Shown: positions 16,733-22,958 of the stretch, piece after piece
How positions within the stretch are numbered: position 1 is the stretch's first letter
Layout of the letters: every line of letters starts with the position of its first letter
Assembly: GCF_000160575.1 (NCBI RefSeq)
Contig: NZ_GG697129.1
Coordinates: 62,001 to 126,000 of the forward strand
DNA length: 64,000 nucleotides
From: Weissella paramesenteroides ATCC 33313
GTDB taxonomy: Bacteria; Bacillota; Bacilli; Lactobacillales; Lactobacillaceae
Reading direction: 5' to 3'
Notes under the pieces: model-generated
What the model was told of the DNA's origin: nothing
The model's input: the letters and a program-made list of their open reading frames with translations, nothing else
The model's database searches: none
Program-made: the position numbers and the translations under genes

Positions 16733-16822
16733 TTAACGTAAATTAGCACTTACTTCAATTAACGCTTTGCCAACTGCAATCATCATTTCTTTCACAATAA
16801 TTGAGATAATGTCTACTGCCAT
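16733..16822 (-). CDS. 29-residue amphipathic peptide with a delta-toxin-like start
   Basis: A short minus-strand frame begins with ATG at 16822, overlapping the end of the upstream 110-aa gene, and stops with TAA at 16733. It reads MAVDIISIIVKE at the start and ends ALIEVSANLR, with charged residues spaced about seven apart, so it would form an amphipathic helix. The first residues resemble staphylococcal delta-toxin, which starts MAQDIIST. A GGTGA Shine-Dalgarno sits six bases before the ATG, and a strong terminator follows 45 bp downstream. Possible roles are a phenol-soluble-modulin-like peptide, a leaderless bacteriocin or a small toxin of a toxin-antitoxin pair. It could still be a chance frame. 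Confidence 0.5.
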   Translation of the reverse strand: MAVDIISIIVKEMMIAVGKALIEVSANLR

Positions 16823-17145
16823 GTACTTTCACCCACTTTCTTTTCAAAGGCAACATCACCATGATACAAAGCTGCTTTACCGATATAATTGCCAGCCAAA
16901 TCATAATAAACGACTACCAACAATTCTTCTTTTTGGTTGATCGTCCCAGCTAACATAAAACAATTGACTGTCTGCTTGGATAATAAAAAAGATGGCACCA
17001 TAGTCGGTTCCATCTCATCAATATCCAGTCTGACATTATCCAGCCCTGAAAAGTCTATTCGTTGCACATTTTGCATATCTAACAAACTCACGGCCAAATA
17101 TACGATATCTAATTCTATTTCTGGCACTATACGTGTAACATCCAT
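16813..17145 (-). CDS. unrecognised 110-aa protein
   Basis: I do not recognise this small acidic protein. It appears to be an alpha/beta protein with hydrophobic strands (IELDIVYLAVSLL near 9-22, ELLVVVYYDLAG near 74-85) and no catalytic or membrane motif. ATG follows GGAGGAAGAT, a strong site. It is preceded within 20 bases by a terminator hairpin and overlaps the start of the 29-residue peptide at its end. With the 128-aa gene upstream it may form an immunity, antitoxin or regulatory group; this is inference from the arrangement only. Confidence 0.65.
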   Translation of the reverse strand: MDVTRIVPEIELDIVYLAVSLLDMQNVQRIDFSGLDNVRLDIDEMEPTMVPSFLLSKQTVNCFMLAGTINQKEELLVVVYYDLAGNYIGKAALYHGDVAFEKKVGESTWQ

Positions 17146-17160
17146 ATCTTCCTCCTATAC

Positions 17161-17192
17161 AAAAAAGAACCAACAATGACATGTTGGTTCTT
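17161..17192 (-). terminator. terminator/attenuator between the two unknown genes
   Basis: Perfect stem AAGAACCAACA with six-base loop, followed on the minus strand by TTTTTTT and then directly by the GGAGG site of the 110-aa gene. No room for a promoter exists between them, so downstream genes depend on read-through or on a regulated terminator. Confidence 0.7.
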
Positions 17193-17239
17193 ATAATTAA
17201 TGTACTAATCATACATTTTTAAGATATGTGTCTGAAAAA

Positions 17240-17263
17240 TTGTTAACAACCTACCTGGTTGTT
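17240..17263 (-). terminator. hairpin after the 128-aa gene
   Basis: AACAACC and GGTTGTT around a five-base loop, followed on the minus strand by AACAATTTTTC. A short, moderate terminator 15 bp after the stop at 17279. Confidence 0.45.
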
Positions 17264-17278
17264 GCTAGTGGTCATGTG

Positions 17279-17665
17279 CTAATCATTATTGATCGCTGGC
17301 CATTTCTCTACTACTAAATTATCCTTTACCTCTTGTGCTTGTTCCAATGTTAACCCAAATGTCTGACCTGCTTCATCAACCCCTAAGACAACAATCCCTG
17401 TACCAACTTGTGGTAGCAAAGCCATCCCAAAATATTCTTGTCCAAATTGCACACGATAGGCACTTGCAATACCGGTCGCTAAGGCATCATCACGAACCCA
17501 AGCGTCATATCCTATTTTTTCATCTGTCGCTAGACGTAACGCAATAATATCAACTGCCCCTTCAAATGTTTTATATAGTTGGTCGTTGTTTCCATTACCT
17601 GACCATTTTGTAATTGTTGGCACAATATACTGGCCAATCATATCGTATACCACTGCATATTCCAT
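17279..17665 (-). CDS. unrecognised 128-aa protein
   Basis: I do not recognise this protein. It is soluble and acidic (128 aa), with aromatic residues scattered through the sequence and no known motif. A stretch near 55-95 (RDDALATGIASAYRVQFGQEYFGMALLPQVG) suggests a compact alpha/beta fold. The frame opens at a TTG at 17680 that is really the GGAG ribosome binding site region, so the ATG at 17665, nine bases after GGAG, is chosen. It heads the leftward group with the 110-aa gene and the 29-residue peptide, and is divergent from the DNA invertase gene. Confidence 0.65.
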   Translation of the reverse strand: MEYAVVYDMIGQYIVPTITKWSGNGNNDQLYKTFEGAVDIIALRLATDEKIGYDAWVRDDALATGIASAYRVQFGQEYFGMALLPQVGTGIVVLGVDEAGQTFGLTLEQAQEVKDNLVVEKWPAINND

Positions 17666-17696
17666 TGTTTGTTTCTCCAATACAAATTTTTAACAG

Positions 17697-17725
17697 ATTA
17701 TACTGTCATCATTAAAATATGTATT
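17697..17725 (-). promoter_or_regulatory. promoter of the small-gene group
   Basis: Minus strand TATAAT (17697-17702), 17-base spacer and a weak AATACA -35 (17720-17725). It lies about 30 bases before the GGAG site of the 128-aa gene. Confidence 0.45.
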
Positions 17726-17844
17726 TGATACTTCAAAATCGTACATTTTTGAATCAACTTCGTTGCTTTTTATTGAATAACTCTGAATGATTTTAGTACC
17801 TCACTATACGATACAGTCAGGTAATACATTCAGGAGGTGACCTT

Positions 17845-18774
17845 ATGTCACAAAAAAACACTTTACTTTTTCATGAATACTATCTTCAGTGGATGACACT
17901 TTATAAGGAGGGAGCTGTTCGTCAAATAACCTACGCCAAATATCAACAAACGCACAAGCAGTTAAGAAAATTAGTTCCCGATTTATGCTTATGTGATTTA
18001 AATCGCCAAGTTTACCAAGCACTATTAAACACTTATGCGGAAACTCACGAAAAGCAAACTGTACTAGATTTTCACCATCAGGTAAAATCTGGTATATTAG
18101 ACGCTCTTGAAGATGGTCTACTAACCGTAGACCCAACCAGAAAAATTGTCATCAAAGGGACCATAACGCAACATCACAAAATTAAATACCTTAACCAGCA
18201 ACAGTTAACAAAACTTCTCGCTCAGCTTAACTTAGGTGAAGAACTTTCAATTGATTATTTTTTCCTATTAGTTGCAAAGACTGGTCTTCGTTTTAGCGAA
18301 GCCTTAGGAATTACACCTGATGACTTTGATCTATCAAGGCTAACGCTTTCGGTAAATAAAACCTGGGATTATAAGTCAAACGAAGGTAGTTTCTCGCCAA
18401 CCAAAAATACTGCATCAATGAGAAAAGTACCCATTGATTGGCAAATCGCGATGCAGTTTGCTCAGTTAGTTAAGGATTTACCTAAGAATCAACCAATCTT
18501 CATTACAAATGGCAAAAAGTTTTATAACGAAACTGCTAACGATAAGCTTGCCCGTTACTGTCAAAAAGCTGGTATTCCAGAAATTAGTGTTCATGGACTG
18601 CGCCACACTCACGCATCATTACTACTTTATGCTGGCGTTTCCATTGCCTCAGTTGCACAACGACTTGGTCACTCAAACATGAATACAACACAACGAACTT
18701 ATTTACACGTTATACAGGAGTTAGAAAATGCTGATACTGACAAAATTATGCGTTATCTAACGACATTAATGTAA
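17845..18774 (+). CDS. tyrosine recombinase of the hsdS shufflon (PsrA/CreX-like)
   Basis: A 309-aa recombinase with catalytic R139, H240-G-L-R243, H266 (LGHS) and nucleophile Y276. It lacks the long AP2-like arm domain of the two integrases, and unlike them has the normal LGH. Recombinases of this size and position next to type I hsdS genes invert DNA between short repeats to swap target-recognition domains, as shown for PsrA/CreX in streptococci. Here inverted hsdS cassettes lie immediately downstream. ATG follows GGAGGTGACC. A terminator follows at 18805-18843. It is one of only two complete plus-strand genes in the element. Confidence 0.88.
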   Translation: MSQKNTLLFHEYYLQWMTLYKEGAVRQITYAKYQQTHKQLRKLVPDLCLCDLNRQVYQALLNTYAETHEKQTVLDFHHQVKSGILDALEDGLLTVDPTRKIVIKGTITQHHKIKYLNQQQLTKLLAQLNLGEELSIDYFFLLVAKTGLRFSEALGITPDDFDLSRLTLSVNKTWDYKSNEGSFSPTKNTASMRKVPIDWQIAMQFAQLVKDLPKNQPIFITNGKKFYNETANDKLARYCQKAGIPEISVHGLRHTHASLLLYAGVSIASVAQRLGHSNMNTTQRTYLHVIQELENADTDKIMRYLTTLM

Positions 18775-18804
18775 TACAAAAATTTCATTACAAAAATATT
18801 ATTC

Positions 18805-18843
18805 AAGACCATGTAATTTCGACATAAACCATGGTCTTTTTCT
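18805..18843 (+). terminator. terminator of the shufflon recombinase
   Basis: AAGACCATG and CATGGTCTT around a loop of about 17 bases, followed on the plus strand by TTTTTCTTT. Confidence 0.7.
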
Positions 18844-18855
18844 TTAGTCTAACGC

Positions 18856-19428
18856 TTATGGTAGATAAAATTGCAGCGATAAGGTGTCATTTCGGTAAAA
18901 AAAAATAAGCTTACTAATTCGCTGGTTGACAGTTATTAGAGTATCAAGGTACTGAAATAATGTTCCTATCTTAACTTGTTCTTTGTACTCAGGTAAATGA
19001 ACCTCAAATATAGATAACGCTTCTTTGGTTATTGTCTTAATAGTTCCACCAGGAGCTCTACGTTTCTCTATTTCAAATTTTTGTTGCAAGGTGTATGCCC
19101 AAAAATATTCATTAGTTGGTTTTACATAGTTTTCGAAAATAAGTAATGTGCGATCGACATATGAATCATATTGAGTAATGGCAACACGTCCAATACTCCC
19201 TTGTAGGGTAATAACCACTTTACCCTTAGGAACAAATACACTCTTTGACTGAGCTAACTTACTAATTTTTTGTTTTGTATCATCTACAAGCGTTAATTTA
19301 TTAGTAACATCGACAACTTGCACAAAGGGCATAGAATCTTTTCCACCATACCATTCTTTATTTCCATATGGTTGTGGAAAAGAACCACGTCTATAATTAG
19401 CGTACTCTCCTAACCTACGCTTTTCCCA
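18856..19428 (-). pseudogene. silent hsdS target-recognition cassette A
   Basis: An open frame of 190 codons without start, SD or promoter. It begins at the WEKRRL segment shared by all hsdS cassettes (Trp codon at 19428; a TAA stop lies two codons earlier) and runs through a target-recognition domain to LITVNQR and a divergent tail. The first internal ATG is at 19332, well inside the domain, so a protein from it would be truncated. It has the same orientation as hsdS and is bounded by the same two short repeats (19416-19431 and 18920-18936). It is a reserve specificity half waiting for recombination. Confidence 0.85.
18920..18936 (-). repeat. 3' recombination site, cassette A
   Basis: CGCTGGTTGACAGTTAT, identical to sites at 20216-20232 and 20807-20823 and inverted relative to 19949-19962. 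It encodes the LITVNQR helix segment. Confidence 0.75.
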
Positions 19429-19481
19429 AGTTTATATTATTGAAGTAATGTGTCCTTCTGTTATTACTTGGGAAAAGCGTA
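19416..19481. repeat. 16-bp inverted repeat between the silent cassettes
   Basis: TACGCTTTTCCCAAGT at 19416-19431 is the exact inverse of 19466-19481. Its 15-base core recurs in the two hsdS copies at 20686-20727 and 21295-21336. The cassettes A and B diverge from this 34-bp spacer. It codes for WEKRxL and is the likely 5' crossover site. Confidence 0.85.
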
Positions 19482-20014
19482 AATTGGGCGATAATATTAT
19501 TCAGTATAATGAACATACTATTGAAAATAATCAGTACCCTGTTTTTACATCTTCAAGAAAAGGACTGTTTTTTCAAAAAGACTATTATGATGGTCATCAA
19601 ATAGCATCAGTAGATAATACGGGATACAATATTGTACCAAAAGGATACTTTACTTATAGGCACATGTCTGATGATCTTATCTTCAAATTTAATATAAATG
19701 ACTTAGCTGATTATGGGATAGTAAGTACTTTATATCCAGTATTTACCACGACTGAAAATTTAGATGCAATGTATCTTATGTATCAGTTAAATGAGGGAAC
19801 AGAATTTAAACGGTTTTCACTTCTTCAAAAACAAGGCGGTTCAAGAACATACATGTACTTCAGCAAGCTTAAAGAATTGAAACTAACAATACCTAATATT
19901 AAAGAACAAAAGTCCATCAGTGAGTTATTCAAACAATTGGATAGTCTCATAACTGTCAACCAAGATCGAATATTAATTTTACAAAAATCATCAATTTTTA
20001 AATTAACGCTTTAA
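19469..20014 (+). pseudogene. silent hsdS target-recognition cassette B (inverted)
   Basis: A 181-codon frame on the opposite strand to hsdS, starting at WEKRKLGDN and ending after LITVNQDRILILQ. An ATG at 19448 precedes it in frame, but it has no ribosome binding site and seems incidental. The domain (NNQYPVFTSSRKGLFF near residue 26, through IPNIKEQKSI) is a typical type I specificity half, different from those in the expressed gene and in cassette A. Its inverted orientation means a single inversion can exchange it with either half of hsdS. Confidence 0.85.
19949..19962 (+). repeat. 3' recombination site, cassette B (inverted)
   Basis: ATAACTGTCAACCA, the inverse complement of the CGCTGGTTGACAGTTAT sites over 14 bases. 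Confidence 0.7.
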
Positions 20015-20157
20015 AAAATGCCATCAGAATTGACTGATGACATATTAAAAATATTCCTTTTTAATCTAAATAGTTGATGTATATCATGAATAGTGATTAT
20101 CTATAGAAACGCAATATTATAAAAAAGAATAAATCATACACTGATTTCAAAAAATAT

Positions 20158-21357
20158 TTACACAAACATCTTTTGTAATAAGGCTTTTTTCTCTTGTTTT
20201 AGAAGATCTACTCTACGCTGGTTGACAGTTATGAGGAAATCAAATAAGTATAGTAGTTCACCAATTTTTTCCTGCTCATCCAGATTAGGTATAGATATAG
20301 ATGTATTTAAAATGTTTTTATTATACAATCTCTTGATTGTGCTTCCTTCAACTCCAGACCACCTAACTATTTTATAAAATTGTTCAAGAAACTTGTTGTC
20401 TATTTGGCCATCATGTTCAAGCCATACAATGTTAGAATCCTGAAAGTATGCGTCTTCGCCATGGTACACAACAGTTTTGCCTATGCTACCTGATGCTGAT
20501 ATCAATACATCACCATTTTTAGGAAATGGATATTTAGCCTTGTATTCTGTAAATTTTTCCCTTGTAATAAATGAGTCTGCTATTTTACCGAAGGTTCCAA
20601 TTTTATAAAATGGTACATCACCATAATCAAAGGTTTCTGACTTAAATATCCGTTTGTTCATAGCAACAGAACCAATGTCACCTAGCTTACGCTTTTCCCA
20701 AGCGTCAGTGTATCCCGCAAAACGTATTTGAGGATAATTTTCCTCATTTTTTGGAAACATTTTTTGTAAAAAGCCTTTTTTCAATTCTTTCAGCAAATCA
20801 ACTTTACGCTGGTTGACAGTTATCAGCTTGTCGATCTGTTTAAAAAGTCTACCTATTTTTTTCTGTTCAAAAATTACAGGAACAGATAGTGGAGTTTCTC
20901 TAAGTGCTTTTAAACCTAAATTTTTGATTGTCGTCCCTGTAAGACTATTCATAAAATAACTATGAACAGTTTTTGTTTGTAGATAAGCATAAATAAACTC
21001 TTTATAAAAATCAGAAACAGTAATGAATGCCGCACTCTTTCCAAGAGATATTTTCTCCCCATGATAATAGGCTAAGTTCCCTATAGTTCCATTTATTGAC
21101 ATTAAGATTGTATTATTTGTTAGCCCTTGGTCTACAGACGATTGGGCTGTTTCAGCAACGTGTTTTGTCTCTTTTGTAATCTTTATTTCACCATCAATAA
21201 AATTATTGCCATTTACAAAATAAACATTTCCCTTTTCAAAATATTTTGGTGTTCCATGTAATCCATCTCCAATTTTTTCAGAGCCATCCAATAACTTACG
21301 CTTTTCCCAAGCGTCAGTGTATCCCGCAAAACGTATCTCTGGTTTATCCTTTGGCAT
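20158..21357 (-). CDS. hsdS: type I restriction specificity subunit HsdS (expressed copy)
   Basis: A 399-aa specificity subunit that selects the bipartite DNA target for the HsdM/HsdR complex. Two target-recognition domains (about residues 23-165 and 223-370) are separated and ended by conserved helices (LITVNQRKVDLLKELKKGF and LITVNQRRVDLLKQEKKAL). Each half opens with the same IRFAGYTDAWEKRKL, encoded by a perfect 42-bp direct repeat (20686-20727 and 21295-21336). The start is ATG at 21357, nine bases after GGAGG and overlapping the hsdM stop by 14 bases; the frame opens further up at 21372. Each half can in principle be replaced by the silent cassettes downstream. Confidence 0.93.
   Translation of the reverse strand: MPKDKPEIRFAGYTDAWEKRKLLDGSEKIGDGLHGTPKYFEKGNVYFVNGNNFIDGEIKITKETKHVAETAQSSVDQGLTNNTILMSINGTIGNLAYYHGEKISLGKSAAFITVSDFYKEFIYAYLQTKTVHSYFMNSLTGTTIKNLGLKALRETPLSVPVIFEQKKIGRLFKQIDKLITVNQRKVDLLKELKKGFLQKMFPKNEENYPQIRFAGYTDAWEKRKLGDIGSVAMNKRIFKSETFDYGDVPFYKIGTFGKIADSFITREKFTEYKAKYPFPKNGDVLISASGSIGKTVVYHGEDAYFQDSNIVWLEHDGQIDNKFLEQFYKIVRWSGVEGSTIKRLYNKNILNTSISIPNLDEQEKIGELLYLFDFLITVNQRRVDLLKQEKKALLQKMFV
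20686..20727 (-). repeat. 42-bp direct repeat, second half of hsdS
   Basis: Identical to 21295-21336. Codes IRFAGYTDAWEKRKL at the head of target-recognition domain 2 and contains the 15-base core of the 5' crossover site. Confidence 0.9.
21295..21336 (-). repeat. 42-bp direct repeat, first half of hsdS
   Basis: Identical to 20686-20727; head of target-recognition domain 1. Recombination between the two copies would delete one half. Confidence 0.9.
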
Positions 21358-22945
21358 GATCAGTACCTCCAATTAAGTTCTTGGCTGCATTGATTATGTC
21401 TTTGTTATCATCATTTACTGCTAATTCATTCATCATTTGTAATAGAGATTGCTCAGTAGCTGCAATTTCTTGATTAACTTCGGTCATCTCTTGACTAACT
21501 TTAACCAAATCGACTGGCTCTTCCTCTTCAAATGTATCAACATAGCGAGGAATGTTGAGGTTGAAGTCATTTTCCTTAATTTCATCGAACGTCGCTACAT
21601 GTGCATACTTATCTGCATCTTCACGTTTTAAGAACGTCTCCACAATCAAATCAATATCTTGTGCACGTAGCTTATTGTTATTCTTTTGTTTTTCAAACCC
21701 TTTAGATGCATCAATGAACAAGACATCATCGCTTGTACGATTCTTTTCTAAGACCATAATAATCGTTGGAATACCCGTGTTGGTAAAGATTTTTTCTGGT
21801 AAACCAATCACAGCTGAAATATTATGATTTTCAAGTAGTTGTTTACGAATCCGTCCTTCTGCTGCGCCACGGAATAATACACCGTGTGGCAAAACGATCG
21901 CCATCCGACCATCTTGCTTTAAGTGATACAAACAATGTTGTAAGAAAGCAAAATCAGCTTTTGACTTAGGGGCTATACCCGACTTAAACCGTGGATCGTC
22001 TTCTCGATTCGTGTTATCCCATTTTAGTGAATAGGGTGGGTTAGCCATAACAGCATCAAACATCCGTGGGCTATCAACTCCCTCAACAACTCCGTCTGGC
22101 CAATCCATATTCAACGTATCCGCATTATGAATATGAATATCATTGTACTCAACACCATGCATCATCAAATTGATACGTGCCAAATTATATGTTGTCGTAA
22201 TGACCTCTTGCCCATAATATTTAATTGCGCCACGGACACCATCATTATGCATATATGAAGCCGTGGTCAACAGTAATGAGCCTGATCCCAGCGCTGGATC
22301 ATACAAACTGTATTCCGCCATATCTTCACGACCAGCTGTCAAAATTCGAGCCATAATATCTGAAACTTCATGGGGAGTATAAAACTCTCCCGCTTTAGCA
22401 CCAGAGTTGGCTGCAAACATACCAATTAGGTACTCGTACAAGTCACCTAAAACATCCGAACTTTCGTCTAGTTCAATTTGATCAATAAGACTTATCCAGT
22501 CCATTAAAGTCTTCGTACGAGTTTGCGTATTACTCCCCAAGCGACTTGATGCTAGATCCATATCATCAAAGATACCTTCAAAAGTACCCTTAGCACCTTG
22601 CTGAATACCTTGATTAAAATGGGTTAAAGAATCAGCCACGTTTGTAATGTTAAACTGGTCAATGTTAATAGCTGCTTGCCAATCACTAAACATATCACCT
22701 GGTTGAATAACATACCCTAGTTTACTTTGCATAAAACTAGCTGCTTTTTCAGGATTCTGTTGCCAAACATTTTCCCACGTTTCTCCACGTAATTGCGTAT
22801 TCAACCAACTTTGCGCTTTTTCTGACAGAAATTTGTAGAACATTAAGCCGAAAATATAATTCTTATATTCAGATGGTTCAATCTTACCTCTGGTCTCATT
22901 TAAAGTTTTCCAAATTAATGTCTTTTTATCAGCAGTCAATACCAT
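21344..22945 (-). CDS. hsdM: type I restriction-modification N6-adenine methyltransferase HsdM
   Basis: A 533-aa methylase that adds N6-methyl groups to adenines in the HsdS target. Visible are the N-terminal HsdM helical domain, FYTPHEVSDIMARIL near 183, the SAM-binding motif DPALGSGSLL near 217 and catalytic NPPY near 305 (MANPPYSLKWDN). A coiled-coil-like end (VDLVKVSQEMTEVNQEIAATEQ) fits HsdS docking. It lies between hsdR (13-bp gap) and hsdS (14-bp overlap). Length is usual. Confidence 0.95.
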   Translation of the reverse strand: MVLTADKKTLIWKTLNETRGKIEPSEYKNYIFGLMFYKFLSEKAQSWLNTQLRGETWENVWQQNPEKAASFMQSKLGYVIQPGDMFSDWQAAINIDQFNITNVADSLTHFNQGIQQGAKGTFEGIFDDMDLASSRLGSNTQTRTKTLMDWISLIDQIELDESSDVLGDLYEYLIGMFAANSGAKAGEFYTPHEVSDIMARILTAGREDMAEYSLYDPALGSGSLLLTTASYMHNDGVRGAIKYYGQEVITTTYNLARINLMMHGVEYNDIHIHNADTLNMDWPDGVVEGVDSPRMFDAVMANPPYSLKWDNTNREDDPRFKSGIAPKSKADFAFLQHCLYHLKQDGRMAIVLPHGVLFRGAAEGRIRKQLLENHNISAVIGLPEKIFTNTGIPTIIMVLEKNRTSDDVLFIDASKGFEKQKNNNKLRAQDIDLIVETFLKREDADKYAHVATFDEIKENDFNLNIPRYVDTFEEEEPVDLVKVSQEMTEVNQEIAATEQSLLQMMNELAVNDDNKDIINAAKNLIGGTDHAKG

Positions 22946-22958
22946 ATTATTTTTTTCC

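Noticed and set aside
18856-19332. A 158-aa minus-strand protein from ATG 19332
   Set aside because: The frame is open upstream to the WEKRRL segment at 19428 and the ATG is inside the recognition domain; treated as part of silent cassette A.
19448-20014. A 188-aa plus-strand protein starting at ATG 19448
   Set aside because: The ATG has no ribosome binding site or promoter, and the coding part matches an hsdS half starting at WEKRKL; it is a silent cassette, not an expressed gene.
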